The position numbers and the translations under genes are program-made. This document shows positions 35,501 through 47,781 of a DNA stretch of 64,000 nucleotides, piece by piece (within the stretch, counting starts at the first letter, position 1; the number at the start of each line of letters is the position of its first letter). Where the stretch lies: assembly GCA_029449235.1 (NCBI GenBank), contig JANATG010000005.1, forward strand, positions 1,860,001 to 1,924,000. Reading direction: 5' to 3'. The notes beneath the pieces are model-generated. The model was not told the DNA's origin. It saw only the letters and a program-made list of their open reading frames with translations, and ran no database searches. The DNA comes from Linnemannia schmuckeri (Eukaryota > Mortierellomycota > Mortierellomycetes > Mortierellales > Mortierellaceae).

Positions 35501-38500
35501 GCAAGAGGAAACAGCGATGAACAAATGCAGGGTCCAAAGCAACTTCTGCTACGGTGCCAGTTGTGCTCTTAGCCCCACTTCCTAATGTTTCTGGGGCGGA
35601 TACCACAGTGGCCGTGACAAGCTCAGTGGTAACCCCGGTGGTTGGGGTGGGTTGCTCGAGGACTGTAGCAGTTGTGCGGCAGTTCAAGAGCTCATTAACA
35701 AGGAAGTTCATAACGGCCTCCGAGACCTCAGATGAGTACTTCTTGGTGGCGTCGACAACGGCAGCCGTGACTGGAGCAGACGCCGAGGAAGATCCAACAG
35801 TGGTTAGCTCGTCGGCTTTGGATTCCTGAGCCTTCTCCTTTTCCTTATCGTCATCGTTGCCACTGATAATCGTGGCAGGAGTGGTGGCGAAGTCGGTTTC
35901 GTCCTTGCTCTTGTCCTTGGGTTCGTCCTGTTTCTGTGGTTCCATGAACTTGGTCAAGGTGAGCTGTACTGCCCTGTGAGCCGCATCATACCTGGTAACG
36001 CTGCAGACCTTGAGAGTTCCAGAAATGAACGCATCGACATCGCGAAGACCTAAGAAGCTATTGTGTCGAAGGTACGACGCAATATCGCCTGCCCGGGGAC
36101 GTGAAGGTTGGGAAAACCAACGGACAATCTCCTTCTCCATTGTCGCCTGCAAGACAGCCGTGTCCTCGATGATGTGTCGCATGACCATGATAATGTAGCT
36201 TTGTTGGCCTTGGACGCCAATGCTGTCGGGTTTTAGAGTTGAGGACATCAGCGCGAGACCCTGTGCTTCCAAGAACTCTACCGCCAGGCTGTGGTGGCGA
36301 GTCAGGCGGACCAAAATGCGGAAAACTGAAATGACAACATCCTTGGAGAGGTCCACCTGCTTCAGTAAAGAGATACAGTACTTCAGAAGAGCCCCCAGGT
36401 CGGATTCTGTAACAAGTCGATCACTCATGGCTTGGTCCTCCTGGCTGGACTTTGACTTTCCATCGCCTGCAGTCTCATCCGGAACAGACTTAATCTCGTC
36501 GGAGAGAGAAACAAAGCCTTCGACCACCAAGAGGAGGGGTGACAACCAGTTGCTCTCCTTCTTCTGCGACGTGGTTGAAGAAGCTGCCTTTGCCAGCGTA
36601 GACATGAACTGGGGCAATAGCTTCCAAACGTGTGACTCCATGGCAGTTTGAATGTTGGCCTCGGCAAAAAGCAGAGCCAAAAGTCGAAGGTGTGCTCCAA
36701 ACAACTCTCCTGTCTCCTGAGAATGCTCGGTGTCCGCTGCATCATGCTTTTGACCGGCCGTCACAGTAACATCCACCAATCCCTCCAATACGGCGCTGTC
36801 CTTGTCCTTGCACAATAAGGTGAAAATGTCGCGCACAGAGAAGATGATACCATCGATTAGTGGGAGCAGTTCCAAAGATCGTTGAATAAGAGTGTTCTGC
36901 ACCTCCTGACGGGCATTCTTTAGTTCCTGTTGGCGGGTCTTGTGAGCTTCTGGTGTAAGGTCCTGGTCCAGCGGCTTGGGCGAAACCGTTCCTGCAGGTT
37001 CGATCATCGAGACATCGGCGCTGCTCGAAGAAACCCCTGCATCGACGGACATGTCCAACGCTCTCTGTAACATGCTCTCCTCGTCGTCATCTCCAGAATC
37101 TGTCTCAGTAGGCGGATTGGCGCTGGCAGCCTCAGAGGCGTTCTCTTCAGTGCTAGATCCTGGCTGGCCTTCCGTGGATGGCACGGCGGCAGTGGTCGTC
37201 GCACTTGCAGTGGTGGTTGGGGTCAATCGAGAGGCTGCATTTCGTTCCTGATCATAGATCGCTGCAGCGACGACATCCTGATGCGTCAACAGGTACTCGG
37301 CGGCTCGCTCAATTTGGTTGCCACAGCGAGTCAGTGCAATCTCGGCAGCAGAACGTGGGAAGCCCATGTCAACCAATGTTGCGACCCGTCTTGGATCAGG
37401 TCCCAGGGGGCGTGCGCCAAAAAGTTGAGGAGTACTTCCTCCACCAATGATGACGGACGGGGCAGGAAGGGCCTCGGGCTTGGCCTCGCCATCGGCTCTC
37501 AAAATGACGATGAGAGTCTGGATCAACAACCGCACGACACCGGCCGGGCATGAGCGGATAAGGGGATCCATCCATAGCTTTTTAGCTTTGGGCAAGACGG
37601 CTAGACGGGTAGACACCAAGAACTCATGGGGATCGAAAAAGTCGTTCTTCCTGTTCTTGTCGTCCTTGGAGATCAACGACGAAGTATAGGAAGAGTCATG
37701 CAGCAGCTTGGAGGAGACGATCGTCTGCAGGACACTGAGAATGAGTTCGACAGCGGTGTACATCTTTTGGGCTTCAGCAGCCGCTGGTTCTGAGGCTACT
37801 GCAGACCAGATCGAATCGAGGGCTGCGAATAAGGTCTGAAGGCCTTCGATCCTGACGAACGACACGACGACGATGGTTTGAAGGGTGGGCGGGTTCCTGT
37901 CGTCCAGCATAAGGAGAGGGAGCAGTGGAAGCATTGCATTAAGATACGTATATCTGTCGGCAACAGCAGCTTCGGCTAAAACGTCAACACAATTGGAATA
38001 GATGTCAGCAATCATTTCCCGGCTGTCGAAATCGTAACAGTTTTCACATCTTTACAATAAAAGAACATACCTGGTCGCTTCCATGAAATATTCGACTGCA
38101 AAACTCGGGACAAAGCGTCTGCGATCTTGAATGCGCTTCTACGCTGAACGGCATCGACGTCTCGACGGTGAAAGAGCATCTTGGTGATACCTACAAAAGT
38201 ACATATTGATGTCAGTTTTTGGTGACTATTTTGACGACTCGTTGAGTATCATTTCAAAGTGCAAGCAAACGCGAAAAAGCTACGATACCTTGGTACAGCG
38301 GAGTAATATAATGAGGTGTCTGCGTCAACACAAACTTGAAGTACTTGGTGTTGATCGCTGCTGGGCTGAACATATCCGTCTTGGCAGTAACCTTCTCCGT
38401 CGGCTCCTTGACCTCAGTCATGGGCTCGTCATAGTTTTCATCGACTGTTCCAGGGACCAGAGCAACAATTGTAGAGCGCTTGGCCTTTGGGTTGGGATCG

Positions 38501-41500
38501 TTCCAGTCTTGTTGAAGGACACGTTTCAAGGCAATAGTTTCCCAGATGCACATCCTATAAACAACCGTAAACGTAAATATAAGAATCAAGCGCGTTTCAT
38601 ATGTCATTTTCGAAAAGAGCCGGTTGGTGAGTGCAAGATGTGGTCTGCATAACACCGTCGGTCACGTCTCCTACCTATGGAGTTTGCCTAGTCCACTCAA
38701 GACCTCATCTCCTTTGGCAGCCACAAAAGCCGCGAGGACAGATGCATGGTTGCGGCCATGAGAGAAGGCGGGTGTGAGGTACATGTCAGAGAGTAAGCCG
38801 CTAAGGGCATTCAAGCTGACCAAAGCGTGAAGATACAGGTTTCCTTGTGCAACGTCCTCATCTGATGATTCTATATGACGAGATAAGAGTATTACAAAGT
38901 TAGTCTCTGTCGATACATGGAATCTTAAGCTTCTAGGACCAAGTTTAAATCGACGACAACTTACTTGACATGTCAATGTACTTGGCCAGGTCAGAGCCAG
39001 AGTTGACAGAATCAAGAAGAGGCCTGGCTACATCCAAATGCTTTTGAACCTCCCCTACGACGGCGATGACGGCAATAGATGGATTGGTTTCCGCCAATAG
39101 CTTGATCAAGTGCGACAGGGTGAAAAACGCCGAAGTGTTCGCCAGGTCGTACGGAAGAGTTTTCAAGGAATAAAACTTCATCAAGCTATCAATCCCACCG
39201 CTCTTCAAAAAGTCCTTAGCGATAGCGGCGTTTTGAAAATAGCTCTCGCAAAACTAGAAACAACAGAATAATTTGATTATTACGCGAACTCCGTGATGTT
39301 ATGTCGTATGGCTTTATGTTGCAAACTGTCGTTACCTTGGCGGCTGCCTCGATGAGTGGTGGTACCAAGCCGTCCTTCTTGGGGACCTTTGCGGAGTTCT
39401 CCTCTGTGACCTCGCCTAACGCCGGTACGTTCTTTGAACGCTCCTTGTGGAGTGCACTAAGCTCCAAGTCGTCGGAAAAGGTAATGTCTCTGCACATCGT
39501 AAAAACCTGTTCGAGCATCGCGATCACTGCCGTGAGGACGGTAGGCTTCAACGAAGGCTGATGACGCACCAGTTCGTCCACAGTCATACCCAAGTTCGAA
39601 GCTCCGTCGTTATCCTGAAAGGCGCGGACATGAGGAATCGAAGTGAAGATGTCGAACAATCTCTTCAGGTCAAACTTTTCCTTGAACATTGTCAATCCCG
39701 CAGAGTTGAGACAAATGGCTCCAAAGGCACCGGGGATGCTCATCACGACATCAGGTGAAGTTGGGATCTCCTTGGACAAGCTGGCCAGGAATGTTTGGGG
39801 TATACTCGCCTCCTGAAGAATCGCAAGCGAGGTCGGCTCGTTGTGGATGAACGACGCCATTGTGTTGATGGCTGTTACAAGCAATCAAGAATATTAAGGA
39901 AGAAAAATGTTAAAAATGTTGCTCGCAGCTCAATACCTTAGCGGTAGTAACATGAATATAAGGTCAAAAAAAACGCACCATGAGCATAAACAGCTGCACC
40001 CAGTGCCGTGGGAGCCTCCATGATTTTCTTCAACGTCGCTGGCAGTGTCGTGTCAATCAAGTTGCGAAGTCCTTCCTGCGTTCCTGGGCTCTGCATCATG
40101 TGGTGGACAAGTTTGAACATGGACTTGAGCAATGCCGTCCTTTCGAACGGCACAGGCGAAGTCTCACTCTCTATTAAAAAATATGCAATACAGAGTTAAT
40201 GTCGAAAATTTCAGGGAGGGCATACTGGAACTGGAAAGCTAACAAGTCAACCCATCAGAATACTGTACCTTTAGGGCTTGAGGATTTATCTATTGCCTGT
40301 GAAGTTTCAAAGTCCTTGACGAGTCCAAGCGCATATTCCACCTCATCCTTGATCCGAGTGACGAGGATGTTGAGTCCATCTGAGGTACAGAAGGACGTAA
40401 ATGCTGAGCTGTATCCATAGATAAGACTGTCCAAAAGATGTATGCTTTTTGTCACATTCTAGAGCAATGCATATATAGGACAGCGTGTTAGATAAAAGCT
40501 ATATCTTAAAAATATCGCAGAGTCCAACAAAGTCACATTGCACGTCCGCCTATTTACCTTAACTTGCGAAGCGCGCTTGTTAACGAGAAGCTTTAACACG
40601 ACTGGCACGAGTCCAGCTGCGATGACCATATTGCCTCCCGTCTGTCCGCTGATAATGTATCCAATGAAAGCAAAAATGGCGTCGACGAAATCTTGAGGAT
40701 AAATCGCTATATTAAATAAACGAACAATCATGTTAGCTAGCCATCATCAATAGGTGCCGAAAGTCATCGATCCCAACAGCGTAGTAGAAAGCGCCTACCT
40801 TCATCGGAATCCAAGCCTGAAACGGTTTTGCGGAGCATATACAAAAGGACGCCGTGGCTTGCGGAAGCGTTCACAGCGGTCAACACGTCTGCCTGCCTAT
40901 TCCTCAAGTGAGCCAATCCATCCAAAGCGAAAAGTGCCGCCGTTTGCAGATCCTATAATGTACAAGCGATTGAGTTAGCTGCCTTAGAAAATAATTACCC
41001 ATACAAGAAACCATAAAATCGCAAGAAATTAATGACATACGAATGGCACTTTGTGATCAGGATGAATAAGATCAGCCAAGCTTTGGATGATTTCTGGTTC
41101 GAATGCGAAGAACTTATCAGTGACAACTGTCTCGGGGAGAACATGCGACATGACAGCAATAGCCAGTATGCGGATCATCAATAGCTGGCGACGACGCTGT
41201 GGATTCCGCATGGCAGTCGCAACCCTGATCCTATTCAAAAGAGAGAATTGATGCTCCTCTGGGATTGAATACTCCTTGACATAGCGCGCCAGAATCTCAT
41301 AATCCGAGACGTCCATTTTGTTAATATCTGCCGTTTGGATCACAACCAAGCCTTCGGTTGCAGATCCGAGGGTCGAGGAAGGTATCGTAGTAGTTGCGGC
41401 CGATCCTGATTGAGACGAGCGTCTTTGTTTTGAGGGCGAGGAGAGAGGAGTAGCGGATGTGGTTGTTGTAGTTTGGGATGGTGCGGTTGCTGATCCAGAA

Positions 41501-42800
41501 ATAGAAGCTGATGAGGATGCGGTTGTGGTTGCGCCAGCTGCAGTAGTCGTTGTGGTAGTAGGTTTGTTGTAGGTGACAGTCCTGTAGAATTGAAAGTGAA
41601 GACCTGACAGCTTTTCAGGGATTTGTGTCCCTGCATCGATCAACTGAAGAAGCTCCAGTCCGTGCTCCTTGGTGCCCCAAGAGTGTGTCAGCGCCAAAAG
41701 TCGATCCTGAGAAACAGTAAATATAGATTTGGCGGTTCGCTGGGCGCTATGTCGTTGTGCGGGACGGAGTAAGAGCCGAAGGCAGGACTCGAGAATATCC
41801 AGATCGTTCGAGTGCAGGAGATCGTTCAAATGCTAGATATCGTGGAATGCGCAAAGGGTCAAAGTCCTGATCATTTGCTTTGTGGCATTAGATCATTAGC
41901 GAAATAGCTGTTGTTATTAAACCCTTACCTCATATGATGCATAAAGGTTGCGATTCGTGCAGTTCTCCAAAAGTAATCGGGAAAAGTTGAGAATCGCCAG
42001 CGTGAGGCGTCGGTCTGAGTCTGAGAATGGCTTTGGGTGAGGTTTCTTCATGTCGTGGCTCTTGCAGAGTGTATCCAAAATGTCATCGAATCGGTTTAGC
42101 ACCGCGATCCAGAGGAAGATGTCGCCTCGGGGCCAGCTCCATTCCGAGACCTCTTCAATGAGCTTTGTGATCTCGCTCTCAGGACATTCTGTGAGCGCTT
42201 GGATCAGAGTTTTCACGGCAGGCGGCTAAAACAGACATAGTGCATACGTGGTATGAGGAGCGAAAAAGAATTAGCAACGGACGTCTCGGTTTGGGAAAGT
42301 TTGCCTGAAAAATTAGTGGCAAATTTCGGTCGCAATTTTTAGCTGCACAACTTGTGCAGAATGACCTGTGCTTGCCCTACACGTCCACAATCGTTTTCTA
42401 ACACGGTGGAGGTAAGATGTTTGCGCATCCAGCTTGACAGCACATCTCGTCAACAATTTATATTCTGCGTCTTGGAGCCAACGCGCACGCCTTCAGTATG
42501 TGATCCAACAATCCACTCTTTTATGTCAATTGAAATTCAAGAGATCCCTCTGAGATACCATGCATCATCAAATTAATGGGCGCCGATGTTTCGTGCTGCT
42601 TAATCAGCGCTGATCATTTGATATGGATCCAGATTATGGGGGGGGGGGGGGTTTCCAATCGACTGCGCCATCAAAAAGTCCGGTTGTTTATCTTTTTTTT
42701 TTTCCAGGACCCCTTGAAAACAACAGCGATTAACCCTGATCAAACGCAGATATCTTACCGGCTGGGCCAGCTTTTTGGCTGGGGTCTTCTTGATCTTCAT
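29507..42800 (-). CDS. TOM1: HECT-type E3 ubiquitin ligase, TOM1/HUWE1 orthologue
   Basis: Fourteen exons on the minus strand: 42800-42759, 42225-41929, 41832-41041, 40952-40799, 40706-40558, 40458-40269, 40170-39979, 39871-39336, 39253-38965, 38870-38675, 38554-38289, 38190-38071, 37975-29719, 29609-29507. The sum is 11583 nt, 3860 residues, within the size of TOM1/HUWE1. The N-terminal helical repeat region (DUF908/DUF913 type) starts MKIKKTPAKKLAQP and includes LTQTPHYITPLYQGITKML. A UBA domain lies at about 1271-1308 (VATLVDMGFPRSAAE), an Asp/Glu-rich region at about 2150-2350, a His tract, then two ubiquitin-binding LPEDMR/LPQEMR motifs (about 2750-2830). The HECT domain is the last 350 residues, with the catalytic Cys3827 in HTCFNQLDLP. 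Known family role: polyubiquitination in nuclear protein quality control and mRNA export. The final intron splits the catalytic Cys codon. Confidence 0.95.
29610..29718 (-). other. Last intron of the HECT ligase, splitting the catalytic Cys codon
   Basis: Donor TG|GTATGT and acceptor GACAG|C, 109 nt, with TTCTAAC as a likely branch point. Spliced: TG+C = Cys3827. Unspliced: TGG (Trp), then a short tail and a stop at 29670, which removes the catalytic Cys and the conserved C-terminus. Confidence 0.9.
33540..33600 (-). repeat. His-codon tract inside the HECT ligase
   Basis: A CAT/CAC run in the coding strand encodes about ten consecutive histidines plus flanking H, N, G and Q residues. It lies in the disordered central part of the ligase, after the acidic region (34140-34740). 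Confidence 0.8.
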
Positions 42801-43270
42801 CTGATTCTTCCGTGCTTTGAGCGTGTTGACTCGAACAAATATAACACTGCTCCCTTCGTCAAGAAAAAGAGAGAAAGAGAGTATAAATAAAAAAAAAAAA
42901 AAAAAAACGGTGGAGTTTCGAAAGAGACGTGCGTATGCGTCGAATATAGGGCTAAGAGGTGAGAAAAGGACGAATGAAGGATTGTAATAATAAGGTGTGT
43001 TGTCGACAGAGACCGAAATCGTGCGTGGAGGATATTCTGGATGACCAGATTCTGATTCTACAAACAGGAGGGAAGGGGGAAATGTGGTGGGGAGAGGGAT
43101 GGGAAACAACAAGCGAAGGAGCGAATGGAGTTTAAGGCGCATTGGGGCAACCACCTCTTTTGTCTGTTGTTCTGAGGTTGACAGTCTCATACACGTGACC
43201 TTCATTCTTATCCTGACAAATGTGCAAGGCGTTTACATTTTATCTAACTAAATGGCCTGGAAGTGCTATT
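42801..43270. promoter_or_regulatory. HECT ligase promoter/leader and transferase 3' end
   Basis: 470 bp between two minus-strand genes. It includes an A-rich run (about 42887-42907) and, on the minus strand, pyrimidine-rich DNA just upstream of the HECT ATG. No separate gene is supported. Confidence 0.4.
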
Positions 43271-45098
43271 CTATTCCTTCAGCTCGAGATGACCCTTGAC
43301 GGCGCTTCCGACGTTGACGATTTCGAGCAAGAAAGCATCGTGGCCGTACATCGAGTCAAGCTCATAGTAGGTTACGTTCTTGTTTCCGGTCTCGCGCAAG
43401 CAATCGGCAACCTCCTTTTGTTGCCAGACAGGGAACAAGATGTCCGACTGGATGCCCAAAACCAAGGTAGGGATGTCCTTGATAGTGCTCAGACCCTGTT
43501 TCAAATCGTTCAATTGAGCCTTAGGATCATCCTGAAGTTCCGCCTTGGCTTTCAACTGTGCAGCCGAGGTCCCTGTGACGCAGGCTGCCGCCTGCTCCTC
43601 TGGAGGGGTCGCGGCGTTCTCGGGAGCAGACGATCCCTTTCCTTCTTGGAGACGGAGGGTGTTCCTGGCGCGACGGATCGCAGTCTCGGCAGAGGTGGAT
43701 GCGGAGAGATCAAACATGTCCATGGCCTTGGAGACATACAGGAGTGAGTTGGGGTCGTACTGCAAACAGAAGCGCTCACCCTGATGGTCCAAGTAGGTCT
43801 CGATCAAAAAGTCGGCACAGAGAGAAGGAGTTGTCGTGGGCTGCGCTCTCTTCCTGCCAAAGCGCTGCTCCCACTCAGGACCGGATCGGTAAGAAATGGT
43901 GGCAATCTCGCGCGCCAACTTCATGCCACTGTGTGGGGGAACCTTGTCATAGTAAAAGCCCTTGTTCCAGTTGGGATCCGCCATCAAAACTAGAGTACAG
44001 AAGAATTATCATAGAGAAGATGAGTCATGTGTGCGCCCAAGAGTTCCGATTGTTTTCCATTTCTCTTTCTCCTGCAAACCTAATGAGATCCAATATGCAC
44101 AAATACGGAAACCCTACTGTACCTTGGCGCTGGGTGAATCGGAGGGCAATACTGTAGGGATGAGAGCGAGCAGCTGCAGAGATACTGATCACCTTTCCGA
44201 CACGCTCTTTAAACAAAAGTGCAGCAGCCAGAGACTGCATGCCACCCATACTGGCTCCGACCGAGGCGTGCAACTTTTGGATGCCCATCGAGCTGAGCAT
44301 CTCGAACTGTGCCCTGACCATGTCAAAGATAGTGATAATGGGGAACCGAGTGGCGTAAGGCTTATTGTCCTTGGGATCGATCGAAGAGGGACCAGTCGAG
44401 CCATAGCACCCTCCAATAACATTGGTGCAGATAACATGGAACCGGTTGGTGTCAATGGCCAATCCAGGTCCGATGAACTTTTCCCACCATCCTGGTGCAG
44501 TGTTGGCAGCGTGCGACTTTGCGTGGGACGATGCCGAAAGTCCAGTGTGGAGCAGAATAACATTGGACTTGTCGGCGTTCATTTCACCCCATGATTCATA
44601 AGCGATCTCAAACTTGGGTAGAATACCGCCGTGATCCAATAAGAAGGGCTCGTTGTGTTGATAGAGACTGTATCCCGAAATAGGGTTGCTGTAGGAGGGT
44701 TCTGGGCCTCCGTCGAATGACTGCAGAAACTTTTGAGTACGCTGTTCCAGATGGTCAACGCAAGGGAAAGCCATGGGAGGGTTGCTGGAGGAGTGAGTAG
44801 GTGCTGGCTCAGGGGCATTGACAGATAGGGTCCAGGGCGAAGTGTGGAAAACTATTTGACGATCATTTGATTTGAAGGTACGCAGAAAGGGATTAAAGAT
44901 TAATACATAGAGATATAGCATCATTGTTTGTTACATTGTTGTAGCATTGGCAATGAATTGGAAGGGAAGATGATTGAGCGGCTACTTGCGTTTTCGGGAG
45001 ACTGGGGTCGTAAAGGCGAGCGAAGGTACCCGAGGAACGGAAGCCTTGACGGCACGAGCGGTGCCCGTCAAGGTCGAAGTAACGAATCTGGCGTGCAT
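43271..45098 (-). CDS. cysA: Serine O-acetyltransferase of the MetX fold, probably mitochondrial
   Basis: Three exons (45098-44986, 44784-44123, 43989-43271) give 497 residues. The body matches, from memory, the fungal CysA/Cys2 serine O-acetyltransferases, which have the homoserine acetyltransferase alpha/beta-hydrolase fold: LLHTGLSASSHAKSH, GWWEKFIGPGLAIDT, NVIGGCYGSTGPSSI and the nucleophile elbow GASMGGMQ (Ser about 216). The acid/base residues are in SDILFPVWQQ (about 440) and MYGHDAF (about 475). It makes O-acetylserine for cysteine synthesis. Exon 1 encodes a basic, Ser/Thr/Ala-rich N-terminus (MHARFVTSTLTGTARAVKAS) typical of a mitochondrial presequence. The exon 1-2 junction (AA|GTAGCC to CTCCAG|C) is chosen because it alone keeps frame with a strong acceptor. 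A homoserine acetyltransferase role cannot be excluded by eye. Confidence 0.88.
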
Positions 45099-45667
45099 GA
45101 GTTTAAGAGGGAATGAAGGATGTGCTGATGGTAGATGGCTAGTTGAATGAGAGAAAAGAAAGGAAGAAAGAAAAGAAGAAAGTGGGTGAAGAAGGAATGA
45201 AAAATGAGCGAAGGCTGGATATAAAAAGAGACAAGGAAGAAATAGGGTGGTCTGTAGGAAGGATGCGAAGCAAGTCCGTTGAGCTGAGAAGGGTCACTGC
45301 CGTACCCGTGGGTATTCTAAATCCATACCGAAAATTAAGATTCTTTTTTTTTTTGTTCGATCACGCCTGCAGGACTGCGTTTTGCAAAAGATCTCACCTT
45401 GCCACTTTTGAAAGCGATGGAGGCGGGGAGTTGCACTGTTGCAGTCCTTCAAAGTCAAACCCGCGTCCTTCGGAAAATGGCGACAGTAGATTTGTTCTCG
45501 TAGATCCGAAGGCACACATACAAACGCATTACCCACCCCACCGCATTACAAATACAGTCAGAAAGAAATGAACGCGAAGTAGAATTATTATTTGAGTATA
45601 CACAATAGATATATGAAGATAGATACAAGGTACTAGATAATAACTTTAGACCAAACCCATCAAACTA
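45099..45667. promoter_or_regulatory. Transferase promoter and 3' end of the GPI protein gene
   Basis: 569 bp between two minus-strand genes. A purine-rich plus strand (45145-45250, pyrimidine-rich on the coding minus strand) lies just upstream of the transferase ATG, as seen before other genes. No extra gene seen. Confidence 0.4.
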
Positions 45668-46504
45668 TTACAAAAAGTAGGCAATCGCAGCAGCAGACAG
45701 GAACCCAAGGACAGCCTGAGCCTGCTGGTTATATGCCAGTAATGCAGAAGCACTGCTTCCGGAAGGAGGGAGGGGTGTAGCAGAGCGAGGAGTAGGAGTA
45801 GCGATAGTAGGCGGAAGAGTCACGACTGGCCCGCTGAGAGTGACAGTAGCGGTAGCAGCGACAGTTGGAGTAGGAGCAGCCTCGACAGTAGGGGTGGCCT
45901 CGACGGTAGGGGTGGTCTCGATTGCATCGGGGCTTGCTGTGGGGTTGGCGGCATCGGGAGTATCGGTGGGAGTGGCACCATCGGGGGTGTCAGTGGGGGT
46001 GACGCCATCGGGCTTTTGCTCGCCGTTTGGGGTCTCACTATCGAGCTTCTGCTCACTACTATCTGGCTTCTGCTCACCGTCAGGCTTGTCTCCTCCTTCA
46101 GGCTTATCTCCGTCAGGCTTCTCCTCACCATCGTGCTTGTCACCCTTGTCACCCTTGCCATCCTTGTCACCCTTGTCACCCTTGTCATCCTTGTCACCCT
46201 TGTCACCCTTATCGTGCTTATCACCCTTATCATTCTTGTCGCCCTTGCCATGCTTGCCGTGCTTGTCACTCTTGTCGTGCTTGCCGTGCTTGCTGTGGTG
46301 GTGGTCAGCATCTTCATCATCATCGTCATCGTCGTCGTCGTGATGATGGCGTCTGTAGAGAACTGGGGCGGAAGCGGAGGAACCGGCCATGTTGGGCTGC
46401 ATGAGATCCTTGTTCTGAATGATGGCGGCACCGTTGACAGATGAGGTGGCGGCAAGGACGCTCAGAAGAGTGGCCATGACAACGACAATGTTATGGGAAC
46501 GCAT
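45668..46504 (-). CDS. GPI-anchored Asp/His/Lys-rich cell-surface protein
   Basis: Single-exon gene, 278 residues. A cleavable signal peptide (MRSHNIVVVMATLLSVLAA, cut near SVNGA) and a C-terminal hydrophobic tail (QAVLGFLSAAAIAYFL) after a small-residue stretch (PPSGSSASA) predict secretion and GPI anchoring. Between them: an RRHHHDDDD-type acidic/His block (about 51-71), an array of GDK/GDKHD repeats (about 75-130), E/K/P/D-rich spacers (GEQKPDG) and a Thr/Pro-rich, probably O-mannosylated stalk (about 165-245). The array is encoded by a 9-nt DNA repeat. Poly-Asp/His suggests divalent metal binding at the wall, but this is inference; no enzyme domain is recognised. Low-complexity composition prevents family assignment. 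Confidence 0.75.
   Translation of the reverse strand: MRSHNIVVVMATLLSVLAATSSVNGAAIIQNKDLMQPNMAGSSASAPVLYRRHHHDDDDDDDDEDADHHHSKHGKHDKSDKHGKHGKGDKNDKGDKHDKGDKGDKDDKGDKGDKDGKGDKGDKHDGEEKPDGDKPEGGDKPDGEQKPDSSEQKLDSETPNGEQKPDGVTPTDTPDGATPTDTPDAANPTASPDAIETTPTVEATPTVEAAPTPTVAATATVTLSGPVVTLPPTIATPTPRSATPLPPSGSSASALLAYNQQAQAVLGFLSAAAIAYFL
46127..46300 (-). repeat. 9-bp coding tandem repeat (GDK array)
   Basis: On the minus strand the unit reads approximately GGTGACAAG (Gly-Asp-Lys), repeated about 18 times with variants for His, Asn and Gly. Such an in-frame array can expand or contract without shifting the frame. Confidence 0.85.
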
Positions 46505-47745
46505 GGTTAATTAGGTATATTATTGAATGGAAGTGTTGAGGAAGATGTGTTGAAGTGCTGGGAAGTGTGTGAGAGGAAGAGTGCGTGCGTGAGTGAGTGA
46601 AGAGTGGAAATGATGGAGAGGTTGTTGGTACTTATAGTCGTTTTGAGGTATTCAATGACTGACTGTCCGTGCTGGCTCAGAGGATACGATATAGAAACAA
46701 CGGGGGTGCCCCATCGTAAAGACGTTTCTTTTTCTAGTAACAGGGAGTAAAGAAGGAGTAATAACGAACAGGAGACAGAGAGAAACACCACATACACACC
46801 AAAAAAACGAGTAAAATAGAGACGTAGAACGAGAGAGTGAGATAGAAGGGAGGTGAACATGATCCCTCTTTTTTGCATGTCTCCTCACTCAATTGCGAGA
46901 ATCCTATTGCCTGTCTGAATCGCCGCCTCTCTGTCGCACAAAAATAGTAGCCGCGTCTGCAACCCGCACAAATGTACAGTAGGTGGTAACACCTAACCCC
47001 TCTGCCCTGCTTCTTGCATAACCCCTCCTTCTCCTCCTATCTCTTTACTCCCGTCTTGAACCTATCTTTACCACCTCTCGCTCTCTTCTCCTCCTCACTG
47101 TTTTTGGCCTCTGCCTCTCCTCTCCTTTTTGATCTTTTTTCTTTCTGGACACTGTCCATGGGCCCGAATGGTCGCCCGAATAGATAAATCCTAAGACCGC
47201 CTCTGCATTATTCTGCCCCTCTCTGTCTCTCTATTGCTGCAGCATCGCGCTTTTATTTCCCCTCCTTTCAGACTCATCCCTTTTTTTTCCTTTTCGCAAT
47301 GCAGTCTACTTTTTTCTCCCCTTTGATTTCATTGCTACGGCTGGATCTCATCGATGCCTTTTTTCTATTTTCCATCCTTCCTAATCTTTCTACTTATGCG
47401 AAAAACAATAAAATGGGGTAAGCTATCTACTTTTCGTTCCTCAAGAAACCTCCAATTTAACTTTCTTCTGTTGTAGAAAGTTGAACAGATAACAGGACGA
47501 GATTATTGTTTTCTGGTTTTTTCTTTGTTTCGCTACTTCGTTACACAACACGGTAACTGCATGGTGGATAACGGCGCACTAAAGAAGAGGAAGGAGGGAT
47601 GATGTCCCAGGGAGAATAAAAAAATGAGCAATTGTACCTATAGTTGGTTTCATCTTTGTATTTTTTTTTTTTTTGTTCTTTTGCTATGCGAGCATCAAAA
47701 GGGATGGATGGATCTGCCCCTTCTTATTTCTCTCAGGCCCTTTTG

Positions 47746-47778
<33 letters not shown>
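47746..47778 (+). repeat. A33 homopolymer
   Basis: Thirty-three consecutive A residues after CCCTTTTG. With the 32-A run at 48308-48339 it is among the longest homopolymers in the window. Confidence 0.9.

Positions 47779-47781
<3 letters not shown>

Noticed and set aside
37976..38070. Continuous reading of HECT exon 13 into its upstream flank (SNCVDVLAEAAVADR)
   Set aside because: The GTATGT donor at 38070 joined to the TTTTAG acceptor before 37975 keeps the conserved frame of exon 12 (SNISWKRP-AEAAVADR). Reading on would break it.
42600..43205. Upstream in-frame extension of the HECT ligase start
   Set aside because: It would add F/S/P-rich residues before MKIKKTPAKKLAQP, across an A/T homopolymer; family proteins begin near the chosen Met.
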